A stretch of 64,000 nt of DNA from Monoplex corrugatus. Its lineage: Eukaryota > Mollusca > Gastropoda > Littorinimorpha > Ranellidae. This document shows positions 1 through 11,539 of the stretch, piece by piece. The stretch spans positions 25,735,859 to 25,799,858 of the forward strand of contig CM060312.1 in the NCBI GenBank assembly GCA_030674185.1, in the 5' to 3' direction. Position 1 is the stretch's first letter, and the number at the start of each line of letters is the position of its first letter. The position numbers were made by a program, and so were the translations under genes. The notes beneath the pieces are model-generated. The model did no database searches. It was not told where the DNA came from and was given only the letters and a program-made list of their open reading frames with translations.

Positions 1-1028
1 GATATTGTCTGAGAAAAACTTATCAAGTAATTCATAGTCCTCAACATTGCAAACAGGCCGTGACTACTGATTTGGCAAGTCCTGTATGAAAAGATGTTTC
101 TATTTTAAGTGCAGGCATTCAAAGCGTTGATTGTTTTCTGAATTAATGATACAGCAGTGTAAAATTTTACATGACTGGGATAATAAAAGTTTTCATATGA
201 CATTCAAATTAACTGGCTGATGAGTTTACATCATCTTCCTTTTTTAAATCAGTGTGGTGTATGCCAAATCGTGCTCTTCGGAGTTCCCAACTGGGTTACA
301 GATGAGAATGAAGATCTTATATATATGACCTGCTTCTAGATCAGTCCCCGAGCCACACAGGACGTCATAATTATGTGTCTGTTGCAAGTGTGACCTGTAA
401 AGATATTGATTAACTCGTTTTGGGAAGTCAGTGTCTCACCTGAACTTCAAGTTTTTTTAACAGAAATTTAGTATAGGCGACTTTCCTTTGTTCAACAAGT
501 GTACATTAAGTCTCACTCTATGTACGAAAGCATGAATGGAAGCACGCACTGGAAGACCAGGCATACGTTTGGACGTTTACATTCTGTGCTCTGCAGGGGG
601 TTAAATTTAACAGTAAGTGTTTTGGTGCACTAGAGAAGATTTCTTGGGCATAGCTTAGTTTAGATCTAATGAGTGATTTAAAAAGATGCACGAATATTGT
701 TGGATCTTGTCCCCATAGTTGCTTGCAAATTAGTTTGAAGAAATTAATTTTTTATAGCTTTTGTTGGTAAGTATTCAAAATTCTGATCCCAGGATAATTT
801 TGCTGTAGGGAAAACTCATTAATTTAATTCATTGGCTATCCTGAAGAAAGTAATTTCCAGTTTGAAAATGGGCATATTTTCTGAATTAGACCCACTGTTA
901 AATAAATTTATCTGTGTATTCCCCGTAGACAGATGTGTCCCATTTTCTGCCATATATTAAACTATTTCACCAAGTTCTAGCTGATCAATTGTACGTGAAT
1001 AATTTATACAGCGCAAATGAGTTACCGG
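1..1028. other. AT-rich non-coding stretch, no gene seen
   Basis: No open frame, RNA gene or repeat could be supported. A pyrimidine-rich acceptor-like site near 252 and another near 860 are followed by short open stretches, but neither has a matching donor site or a recognisable product. It may be intron or intergenic DNA upstream of the LRR gene. Confidence 0.5.
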
Positions 1029-1040
1029 CATCCACATATT

Positions 1041-3519
1041 ATTATTATTATTAAGGGCATTTAGAGCGCCTAATCTTTCTGGAAAGCCCTAAGCGCTTAC
1101 AAACTGTACAATACACATTACATCGAACATAGAAACATAGGCCTAATATAATTTTCATCATACATGGCGGACCTCTGTCACTCCATCCCACAAGCACATA
1201 CACACCGTTAATAATATCAAATATTAGTACCTACTCTCTGGCACACACACACATATCCTCCTCCCACCCCGAGACATATCTATAGGCGCACAGCAATAAC
1301 ATACACAGAAGCACGCTAGCGCGCAGACAGCATAGCTCTTTTAGGTTAATAAATTTCAGAGAGGAAAGAGATGCGTTTTCAAGCCAGATTTAAATGACTG
1401 AAGACTTGTTTTGTGCCTCAGCGGGTAGGGAAGTGAATTCCATGAGGAAGGGGCTTGAAAAGAAAAGGATCGCTCACCATATGATTTTGTTCGAAAAGTT
1501 GGGATTCGAAATAAGCGGGTATCGGCTGAGGTACGAAGATGACGAGATGGAACGTATAGTTGAAGATATTCAGACAGGTAAGAGGGAATAGAATTGTCGA
1601 AGTATCTGAAGCACTGAACAGCAATTTTATGTTGGATCCTTTTCAACACAGGTAACCAATGCAAGTCTTGGAGAAGAGGAGAGACATGCTGAAATTTGGA
1701 AGACCGAAATACTAGCCGAGCGGCATGGTTCTGTACTTTCTGAAGTTTGTCAAGGAGCTGTTTTGGGGAACCAGACAGAAGGGAATTACAATAGTCAAGA
1801 CGAGAAAGAACGAAAGCACAAACTAATATTTTAGTAGCTTCGAGAGTAAGGAGATGACGGATGGAACCTATTCTACGAAGTTCAAGGTAACAGACACGAC
1901 AGATGTTTGAGACATGCTGCTGAAAGTTAAGAGTGTTGTCGATGGTGACACCTAGATTCTTAACTTTTTGGGAGAGGGTGATGTCTGTCCCATTCAGTGA
2001 TATGGAAGATGGAATTAAGTCACAGTTGAGAAGTTTTTTAGGAGTAATGAAAATCATTTCAGTTTTGTCTTGGTTTAGTTGTAATTTGTTGCAAGTCATC
2101 CAGTCTTTCACGTCGGAAATGCAGGCTTTAGTGGTTTGTACGATGTTGTTTACATTAGAGATGGGACCAGAATTGTAAATTTGATTGTCATCTGAGAAGC
2201 TATGATGTGATACAGAATGGCGGAGAATAATATTTGCGAGAGGCTGCGTGTACAAAACAAAGAGAACTGGACCCAGGACGGATCCTTGAGGAACGCCATA
2301 TCTGAGGGCTGAGGGAGGTGAGGGCAAGCCATTTACAGATACAGTCTGTGTGCGGTCAGAGAGATATGACTGAAACCAGGAGAGAGCGGAGCCAGAAATT
2401 CCGTAGCAGTTGTGGAGGCGCCAAAGCAGTATCTCATGGTCTATAGTGTCGAAGGCAGCAGACAAATCTAAGAGAGAGAGAAGAGAAATGTCACCATCAT
2501 CAAGGGATGTCAGAAGATCGTTCACAATTTTCAATAAAGCAGTTTCAGTGCTATGTCCTGATCTATATGCTGACTGATTGGGATATAATAAATGGTTTGA
2601 TTCAAGATGTTCTAGAAGTTGGTGTAAAATAATTTTTTCAGTTACCTTAGAAAGAAAGGGGAGATTGGAGACAGGCCGGTAGTTTTTGAGAATATCTGGA
2701 TCAAGAGAAGGTTTCTTTAGGAGAGGTTTGACAATAGCTGATTTGAATGAGCTTGGGAAGATGCCTGACACCAGTGAATGATTGATGACAGATGTAAAGA
2801 ATGGGAGTAGAGTATCCAAACATTGTGTCAAAACAGAAGCCGGGAGGGGGTCTAATTCACTGGTTTTGATAGCAGAGTCCTTGATAGTTTTCTTCACAAA
2901 AGACTCAGAGACAGGCTGAAAGGATGTCAGTGGACAGCCAGAGAAGGTTGGTTCAGGCATTGAAAGAGGAGGGGTATTTTGCGAATCGAGACTATCACGA
3001 ATGTCAAAAAGTTTCCCATTAAAGAAGTTAGAGAATGCTAGAGGAAAGTCAGCAGGTGGAACATGAGAAGGTATAGGGCTGTTTTTAGTTTTACAGAGAA
3101 GAGTGTTAGTAATGTTGAAGAGCTGTTTAAAAGTTGTGGCAGACGTAATTTTAGCATTATAGAATGAAACCTTTGCACTATGGACAAGTTTATCAAATGC
3201 TTTCTTTGCAGACTGGAAGGATTGTTTATGCACAGTTGATTTGTGTTTGATCATCCGTCTCTCAGCACGTCTTCTCTCACGCTTGGCAGCCTGGAGCTGA
3301 GGTCCAGCGGCAGCATACCAGGGTGAAGGGGGACGATGAGAGACCTTCCTTTGGGTGGTTGGAGCATGCTGATCGAGGCAATTGCGGAGGACAGCGTCAA
3401 GATCGTCGGCAGAAGTTGGCTGAGAATTGAGGAGTTGGGAATGGAGGTTGCTGTTGAACGATGGAAAGTCGATGGTTGACAGGTTTCTGGCCATGACGTA
3501 GATTTGACGTGGAGGAGGT
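1041..3519 (-). mobile_element. 5'-truncated L2/CR1-like LINE
   Basis: Non-LTR retrotransposon on the minus strand. The open RT frame (1356-3494) is followed by about 300 bp of 3' UTR ending in an ATT microsatellite at about 1040-1053, the tail type usual for L2/CR1 elements. There is no endonuclease domain: upstream of the first Met the matching frame reads into tandem TGA stops within about 40 bp, so the copy is 5'-truncated near 3519. Imperfect flanking repeats (catccacatatt at 1029-1040 and catcagcatatt at 3520-3531, 10 of 12 matching) could be the TSD. The clade call rests on RT motifs and tail, from family knowledge. L2, CR1 and Rex1 cannot be separated by eye. Confidence 0.8.
1356..3494 (-). 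CDS. LINE reverse transcriptase, 712 aa, open frame
   Basis: RNA-dependent DNA polymerase of a non-LTR element, which would copy its own mRNA at a nicked target. Order along the protein: a basic linker (about residues 60-110, with a KRERRRAERR cluster), RT fingers (about 265-310, YRPVSNLPFLSKVTEK), palm motif A (LLDLSAAFDTID, about 340), motif B (YGVPQGSVLGP, about 400), motif C as FSDDNQ (about 430), then thumb and a C-terminal region with the SWNSLPYPLR motif typical of L2/CR1 proteins. The two Asp of motif C remain, but the usual Phe/Tyr-Ala-Asp-Asp reads Phe-Ser-Asp-Asp. The frame has no stop over 2.1 kb, so the insertion is fairly young. The start codon is only the first Met after the truncation. 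The native protein would begin with an APE endonuclease that is missing here. Confidence 0.85.
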   Translation of the reverse strand: MARNLSTIDFPSFNSNLHSQLLNSQPTSADDLDAVLRNCLDQHAPTTQRKVSHRPPSPWYAAAGPQLQAAKRERRRAERRMIKHKSTVHKQSFQSAKKAFDKLVHSAKVSFYNAKITSATTFKQLFNITNTLLCKTKNSPIPSHVPPADFPLAFSNFFNGKLFDIRDSLDSQNTPPLSMPEPTFSGCPLTSFQPVSESFVKKTIKDSAIKTSELDPLPASVLTQCLDTLLPFFTSVINHSLVSGIFPSSFKSAIVKPLLKKPSLDPDILKNYRPVSNLPFLSKVTEKIILHQLLEHLESNHLLYPNQSAYRSGHSTETALLKIVNDLLTSLDDGDISLLSLLDLSAAFDTIDHEILLWRLHNCYGISGSALSWFQSYLSDRTQTVSVNGLPSPPSALRYGVPQGSVLGPVLFVLYTQPLANIILRHSVSHHSFSDDNQIYNSGPISNVNNIVQTTKACISDVKDWMTCNKLQLNQDKTEMIFITPKKLLNCDLIPSSISLNGTDITLSQKVKNLGVTIDNTLNFQQHVSNICRVCYLELRRIGSIRHLLTLEATKILVCAFVLSRLDYCNSLLSGSPKQLLDKLQKVQNHAARLVFRSSKFQHVSPLLQDLHWLPVLKRIQHKIAVQCFRYFDNSIPSYLSEYLQLYVPSRHLRTSADTRLFRIPTFRTKSYGERSFSFQAPSSWNSLPYPLRHKTSLQSFKSGLKTHLFPL

Positions 3520-3531
3520 CATCAGCATATT

Positions 3532-3853
3532 GACTAAAATCATATGTGTATATATTTCACTTGGTATGTCAGTCATTAACAGCATACAGAGAAATGGAGA
3601 TTTTAGGGATCCCCGTGGAATACCTATTTGAAGGGTTCATTTTGTTAAATACACCTTTCCGATGAACACTTAAATTAACATAACGTGATCTGTCAGCCCA
3701 ATGCTTTTTTTATGCTTCAGGTCATTGTTTGATGTCAGTTTTTCTGCCATGTTCAGTCGCTGTCCGAACGCCTACTTTGAGCAATTGGGCAGCACATTCG
3801 GCGTAGGTGTAGAATTCCTTCGGTGATGTGATGGTAAAACCACGGTGGACAGC

Positions 3854-3858
<5 letters not shown>
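3532..3858. other. Unassigned spacer between two LINEs
   Basis: No repeat or gene recognised. A T-rich stretch ending in cag at about 3720 precedes about 100 open bases. I could not fit them to a product or find a convincing donor site. Confidence 0.4.
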
Positions 3859-3893
<35 letters not shown>

Positions 3894-3933
3894 GAGAGAG
3901 ACAGAGAGAGACAGAGAGAGAGACAGAGAGAGG
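3859..3933. repeat. (GA)n microsatellite with GACA interruptions
   Basis: About 75 bp of nearly pure AG repeats with periodic C substitutions, lying just outside the left TSD of the next LINE insertion. Confidence 0.95.
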
Positions 3934-3958
3934 AATATTTAAAGCAAATATTTCCTAT

Positions 3959-5012
3959 CGGTAAGACATGAAGAATTGATCAGCCAACTCGAAAGACTCA
4001 ATATTGATGGAAAAGATCTACGAATAATCAGAAATATGTATTGGGAACAAACAGCTGCAATGAGAATAAAAAACGATATAAGCTCTTTCCAAAACATCAA
4101 AAGAGGAGTCAGACAGGGTTGTGTTTTGTCACCAGATCTGTTTTCACTTTACAGCGAAAACATCATGAGAAACCTAGAGGAAGACCCTGGATTAAAGGTT
4201 GGAGGAAAAATGATTAACAACATTCGATACGCAGATGACACCGTGCTAATTGCAGAAAGTAAAAGGGACCTGCCAAACCTTGTGAATACACTAGAAATAG
4301 AAAGCAAAGGTAAGGGATTGGAACTAAACAGCAGGAAGACTGAAGTCATGGTGATCAGTAAAAAACGTGAAACCCCCTCATGCAAAATAACACCAAACGG
4401 CACAACCTTGAGACAGGTTGATATGTTTAAATACCTCGGAAAGATCATTTCACCAGACGGCAGATGCATACCAGAAATAGCCAGCAGAATCGGCCAAGCC
4501 AAAACATCATTCAAGAAGATGAAAAGCATTTTTACCAACTAATGCCTATCAATTAACATTAGGAAGAGCGTTCTTGAATGTTATATAGAACCAGTACTGT
4601 TATACAGTTGCGAGGCATGGACAGTCAACAAGCAAAGCCAGAACACGATTGAGGCAGCCGAGATGTGGTTTCTAAGAAGAATGTTGAGAGTTCCATGGAC
4701 AGCAAAGAAAACAAACGAGACAGTCTTGATGGAGGCAGACACAAGAAGATCATTCATAAGGAAGATTAGGAAAACACAGGCAACATTTATAGGCCATTTT
4801 ATGAGGAAAGGGGAATTGGAGCACCTGGTCACAACCAGAAAGCTGGAAGGGAAGAGAGCACCGTTTAGACCCAGGGAGAAGATACTAGACAGACTTGCAG
4901 ATTGGCTGGGGACAAGGAGGGTGGAAGAGATGCTTGGGGCAACAAGAGATAGAGACAGATGGAAGTCTATAATTGCCAACGCCATGCGTCAAGGCATCTG
5001 ATGATGATGATG
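3959..5012 (+). mobile_element. 5'-truncated RTE-type LINE with TGA-repeat tail
   Basis: Short non-LTR insertion bounded by a 9-bp direct repeat, atttcctat, at 3950-3958 and 5013-5021. It begins inside RT palm motif A (…VRHEELIS) and ends with the ORF stop followed at once by a TGATGA microsatellite, the 3' structure expected of RTE-type elements. Four relatives of the same family lie in this window (8099-8217, 18244-20495, about 21986-22257, and 61441-61853 on the minus strand). Copy 19513-20477 is close enough to be used as a reading-frame reference. Confidence 0.85.
3962..5001 (+). pseudogene. RTE reverse transcriptase C-terminal half, one nonsense codon
   Basis: RT palm and thumb plus the C-terminal domain. 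Visible motifs: RNMYWEQTA, GVRQGCVLSPDLFS (motif B), IRYADDTVLIAES (motif C with both Asp), FKYLGKIISPDG, then YSCEAWTVNK, WFLRRML, RKIRKTQATFIGHFMRKGELEH and DRDRWKSIIANAMRQ at the end. The frame is open from 3962 to 4539 and from 4543 to 5001. A single TAA at 4540-4542 interrupts it, where the copy at 19.5-20.5 kb has AAA (Lys), so this is one point mutation. The upstream half (endonuclease, RT fingers) is absent through 5' truncation. Confidence 0.85.
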
Positions 5013-5042
5013 ATTTCCTATTCTCTTTCTGTCTCTCTGCTC

Positions 5043-5098
5043 TCACACACACACACGCACGCACGCATGCACACGCACGCACGCACCACCACACACAC

Positions 5099-5130
<32 letters not shown>

Positions 5131-5225
5131 ACACACATATATATATATATATACAGCATATATATATATATATATATCCACATATATATTATACACATAC
5201 GCACACGCACATGCACACACAGACA

Positions 5226-5273
<48 letters not shown>
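5043..5273. repeat. Compound (CA)n-(TA)n-(CA)n microsatellite
   Basis: Long CA tracts on both sides of TA tracts at about 5138-5186. Long apparent reading frames across it are artefacts of dinucleotide periodicity. Confidence 0.97.
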
Positions 5274-5275
<2 letters not shown>

Positions 5276-5819
5276 CATAATAACAAGCATATCCTTTTCT
5301 GGTATGCCTCAGTGGAGTACATTGCCCACCAACATCAGTTTATGCGCCTCACTGGCCTGACCAGCTACAAAAATTCTGCTTGCAATTTCGCAAACAATTA
5401 TTCTTATTTCTGCCATGAGCGGCTCTTTCAGCGAGAGCAAAATGTAATTATACATCGGTGGATGGCCTTCATGTACAGAGAGGAAGCGTGCTTTGTGCGT
5501 GTGAATGCGCTTGAGAGTACGTGCCCACTCGTGCATACTGTACATGCGTGTATAATTCAGTTTGGACCGATCTATGCCTCATTCTGTCACACAGACAATG
5601 GATAACTAAGTGAAGACCGAATCACGCTGTCATTCTCATACACCAACAGATACAACATGTCCGCCATCACGGCGTTCGTGTAGATCTATTATATTCTATA
5701 TCATCCAAATGAATTAGTTGCCTGCTCGGTTTGAGATGTAATCGCATATGTCTAGATCTACATACGCTGTGTTAATAAAACCTTTAGTTGGCCTCATTAT
5801 TGCACACGGTTCCCTTTTT
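5274..5819. other. Unassigned unique sequence
   Basis: A + frame is open for about 110 codons after the microsatellite, but no domain or splice pattern was recognised. Nothing else was seen. Confidence 0.4.
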
Positions 5820-5822
5820 ATC

Positions 5823-5895
<73 letters not shown>

Positions 5896-6093
5896 GTCTG
5901 TCTGTCTCTTATCTCTCTCTCCGTCTCTCCCTCTCTTTCACTCTGTCTCTTGTGTCCTGTCTGTCTGTACCTCTGTCTTTCTCAGCAAATGCTGGGGGAT
6001 GTAAGAGAATATATTGCTTATGCTATTACCATTCAAAGTAAGAATTTGTTTTCTCCTCTTCTCTCTCTGTCTCTCTCTGTCTCTCTGTCTCTA

Positions 6094-6130
<37 letters not shown>

Positions 6131-6320
6131 TATTTTGTCTTTCTCTTTCTGAAGTTTCTCTCTGCATGAGACCTCGGTGTTAAAAAAAAGCCAACCAAAC
6201 GAAATATTGCATGACCTGTGTTATTAGCATCACTCTCGAATGTAAGGGTTTGTTCCTCTTTGTCTCTGTCTCTCTCTTTGTCTCTCTCCCCTTTCTGTCC
6301 CCACCCTCTCTGTTTCTGTC

Positions 6321-6352
<32 letters not shown>

Positions 6353-6760
6353 CTCTTTTTCTCTGTTCGCTCTCTGCTTCTCTGCCTCTGTTTCACTGTC
6401 TCTTTGTCTCTGTCTTTCTGTCTATTTCTCTGTGGGCGAGATATGAGTGTAAAGGAAGCCAACCAACCAACCAACCAACCAACCAACCAACCAACCAACC
6501 AACCAACATTGTATTGATTAAGCTATTAGTATTACCATAGAAAATATGAGTATGTTCCTCTCTGTCTCTTTCTTAGTTTCTATGTCTTTTTCTCAATCTC
6601 TCTATCTGTTTGTCTGTCTCTCTGGCCATTTTTCTCTCTCATTTTTTCTCTCTATTCGTGGGCGAGGGCTGGATGTAAAAAACAAACATTATACTGCTTA
6701 TACCATTACCTTTGAAAATAGAAGTATGTTCTTGTTTTTGTGGTTTATCTATCTGTATTT
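5820..6760. repeat. Four-unit tandem block with internal CT-rich tracts
   Basis: A non-coding unit is repeated about four times. Each has a GTAA-type junction, then a conserved stretch reading roughly ttgcttatgctattacc, a short A-rich part, then a CT/CTGT tract of variable length. Conserved parts start near 5996, 6176, 6440 and 6664. The CT tracts lie at about 5827-5892, 6058-6126, 6255-6430 and 6555-6655. Unit spacing is about 180-265 bp because the CT tracts differ in length. Confidence 0.75.
6459..6507. repeat. (CCAA)n microsatellite
   Basis: Twelve tandem CCAA units within the third copy of the CT-rich block. The second copy has only two (gccaaccaaacg), so this is a local expansion. Confidence 0.95.
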
Positions 6761-7012
6761 TAATTGTTAAAAGGATGATAAAACGAGTAGACAACTTCTT
6801 CGTTTACAAATATGTTAGGTGATGAATACTTGTTTTGTATCCCGTGTTCACTGTAAGAAAGGGTAAAGTAAATATAATCAGTAAAATAAATATTAAAAAG
6901 CTCAGAACGCTCAAATTGTGAAATATAATCATGAATAATTGAAGAAATGAATAAATGAATCAATGCATGTATGTATACACACACAGAGACATGTATATAA
7001 ACGCACGTGTGT

Positions 7013-7099
<87 letters not shown>

Positions 7100-7119
7100 T
7101 GTGTGTGTGTGTGTGTGGT
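7013..7119. repeat. (GT)n microsatellite
   Basis: Almost pure GT repeats with two GG slips, directly followed by repeat family Y. Confidence 0.97.
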
Positions 7120-7525
7120 GAAAATGCTTCACTAAGATTTTTTCAGCTGTATGTGGGTAGTTCTGTACCAAATTTGGATGAAAGATGTAGCCTGTTATAA
7201 TGTTAAAGAATCGCAAATGCATAAGTTTAGAGGTAATGTGTCAAAGTTAAGGTCACACGAACTTAAACAGAAGTGCCTAAAATCAGCAGTTTCAGAGAGA
7301 AAAGAGTGAAGAACACTTTTTCAGGAACTCCTGACAACGTTTAAGCCCTGTTTTTATGATTGTAACAACAGTCTATTATTGTTCTCGATGTTCATTGACT
7401 TTCATTTCAACTGAACCTTCTTTCGGCGTCACATTGACTCTAAGAATTACAAAATTTGGGTTTTCTGTACTAACTTTGTATGAAGAGGGAAATTGATATA
7501 ATGGCTTGGCCATACTGATAGAATG
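7120..7525 (+). repeat. Repeat family Y, copy 1
   Basis: Non-coding repeat of about 400 bp. Landmarks shared with the copy at 40850-41260: a GT tract at the 5' edge, TTTTTCAG near the start, a CACTTTTTCAG(G/A)AA motif mid-way, a gtcacagtgacctt-like region, and a 3' end reading atggcttggccata. A minus-strand relative lies at about 9880-10310. No coding potential. It ends about 60 bp before LRR exon 1. Confidence 0.65.
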
Positions 7526-7580
7526 CCTTATCTTGTATTCTTTTGTTGTATACTTTTACTTTGTTATTTTATTTTTTCAG

Positions 7581-7652
7581 ACTGATGGAAAAATCGGACA
7601 TCTCATTCATTCCTTGGGCATCGTTGTCTTATTTACATCGTGTACGGATCAT
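7581..7652 (+). CDS. Leucine-rich-repeat exon E1 (72 bp)
   Basis: Exon of a multi-exon LRR protein. It has a strong acceptor (T-rich tract ending TTTTTTCAG at 7580) and a perfect donor (GTAAGTAAG at 7653). Read with one base carried from the previous exon, it encodes a 24-residue LRR unit: LMEKSDISFIPWASLSYL, then HRVRI, with hydrophobic residues at LRR spacing. It ends after two bases of a codon (AT). Joined to the A that starts the next exon this gives ATA (Ile). A 72-bp exon with a phase-2 intron on both sides is the classic architecture of LRR receptors of the LGR type and of some secreted LRR proteins. No upstream exon was found in 1-7580. Confidence 0.75.
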
Positions 7653-7782
7653 GTAAGTAAGATTAATATTTTCTGTTTGTGTCTCTTTTACTGTCTGCCT
7701 CTCCGTCCTTCTGTCTGTTTGTGTGTGTGTAATTTTGAGCTTGATAGGGGATTGTTTGACAAGTGTCTGTGCGTGTGTGTGC

Positions 7783-7852
7783 GTATGTATGCATGCATGT
7801 ATGTATGTATGTATGTATGTATGTATGTATGTATGTATGTATGTATGTATGT
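7783..7852. repeat. (GTAT)n microsatellite
   Basis: About 17 tetranucleotide units, GTAT with two GCAT variants at the start. Confidence 0.97.
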
Positions 7853-9879
<2,027 letters not shown>

Positions 9880-9880
<1 letters not shown>

Positions 9881-10310
9881 GTTTGTTTTTACACTCTTCA
9901 CATTTTTAAAAATAATATTTTTGTCTTTGCATTTTACTAAAGATAAATAAAAACTAAGTTTAAAAAGTAAAAAATCTCCTTTGTACAATTTTCCAAGTCA
10001 CAGAACTTACGACATAAACTGACACATTTGCGAGAACAGATTTCACGTATTGTCAGAAGTTCTTACAAAAATGCTGTTTACACATTTTCCTTAAAAGTTC
10101 TGATTTTAGGCATTTCATTGGTCCGTGTGTTTTTGACCGTGGTGCCTTATCTTTCCATCAACAATTTTCAGCGGTTCATATTTGTGACTGAGATTTGCTA
10201 AACGTCCATGTATAAAGAGTTGAGAAAATCCTGTTCATACTTTTTTTCACAGACAGACAAGCTTACACAAACTCACACATAGACGCACAGACAGACGCAC
10301 AGACAAACAG
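9880..10310 (-). repeat. Repeat family Y, copy 2 (minus strand, diverged)
   Basis: On the minus strand the order is a GT tract, then a body containing tgcctaaaatcag and ttcttgacaa-like landmarks in the same order as copy 1 (about 7275-7335). Similarity is clear in the middle and weak at the ends. Confidence 0.5.
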
Positions 10311-10315
10311 AAACA

Positions 10316-10425
10316 CACACTCACACAACACACACCACACACACACACACACACACCACACACACACACACCCCACATACACACCAAAACACACACACAC
10401 ACACACACGCTCACACACACACAGG
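10316..10425. repeat. (CA)n microsatellite
   Basis: CA repeats with short interruptions, corresponding to the 5' GT edge of repeat Y copy 2. Confidence 0.95.
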
Positions 10426-10752
10426 TAGGCGCTTGCGCACATATATGACCTAATTTCCCTGTTCAAAAAGGAGAAAGGAAGATTAAATAAAAAGCATCAG
10501 AGTCGTTGATCAGAAATTATCTTAAGAAGGCATTTCGTGTGTTAAACTGATCTGCAATGCGCTTGCACGACTATAAAATTCATTAATACCGTAGTAAATC
10601 GAGAACGGAATTTGCTTGTAAACACGAGATAAACACATTCATCAACATGTTCCTCCGTCTTCGTCTGTCTGTCCGTTCCGTCCGTCCGTCAGTCTGTACC
10701 TCCCTCTCTCTCTAACTTTCTCTGCCGCACTCGCACGCACAGACAGACAGAA
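10426..10752. other. Unassigned intronic sequence
   Basis: No gene or repeat recognised. A short TCCG/TCTG-rich stretch lies at 10655-10700. Confidence 0.45.
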
Positions 10753-10773
10753 ACACACACACACACAACAGAC

Positions 10774-10844
<71 letters not shown>

Positions 10845-10902
10845 CACAACGTGTATGTACACACTGCTATTGTTATTGTTGCTTAATGCCCAGCCGACTC
10901 TG
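10753..10902 (-). repeat. Repeat X 3' terminus plus CA tract (minus strand)
   Basis: A CA microsatellite (10753-10843) is followed by about 56 bp that are the exact reverse complement of 8437-8492, the 3' end of repeat X copy A. The pair forms a perfect inverted repeat about 2.4 kb apart, each arm continuing into a GT/CA tract. Confidence 0.9.
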
Positions 10903-10950
10903 TCTCTCACCAAAAACTACCCCGTAAAATACACCCATTCCTATAACACA

Positions 10951-11072
<122 letters not shown>

Positions 11073-11539
11073 CTATAAAATATCTCCCGTGACACCCATA
11101 CACCATTAAAACACACAGACGCCTTCATAACCCACCCCTATAATATTCACGTCGACCCTTGGAGCACCTCGTATAAAACAATCACCAATGTAACGTCCAC
11201 ACGCGCACCTATCCGTCTAACACCCACACACACCTCTGTGACTCCACCCGTTTACACCACCCCCCAACACCCCCACATCTTTATAGCACCCACACCCATC
11301 TCTATACACCACACCAACATCCATCCTTATAACACCCACACCCATCCCTATAATAGCTACACTCACACCCACTTCTCTAACAGCCACACCCATCATATAA
11401 AACACCCCCCCCACCCCTGTAACACACATCCACACCCTTCCATGTAAACCCACACCCATTGCTATATTATCCACACCCAGTATTATAACAGCAACACACA
11501 TACATCCTATAACACCCACCTATGCTCAACTCTATAAGC

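Noticed and set aside
241..350. Possible exon after ttttttaaatcag at about 252
   Set aside because: No donor in a usable position, and the phase used by the LRR exons hits a stop.
3721..3822. Possible extra LRR exon after a T-rich acceptor
   Set aside because: Open in the right phase, but the only donors (gtaggt, gtgatg) are weak, the rebuilt codon would not be aliphatic, and the peptide does not fit the LRR spacing.
5043..5360. Thr-His and Cys-Val repeat proteins on both strands
   Set aside because: Dinucleotide (CA/GT) microsatellite translated. The same applies at 7.0, 8.5, 10.3-11.1, 27.5, 37.9, 40.8 and 52 kb.
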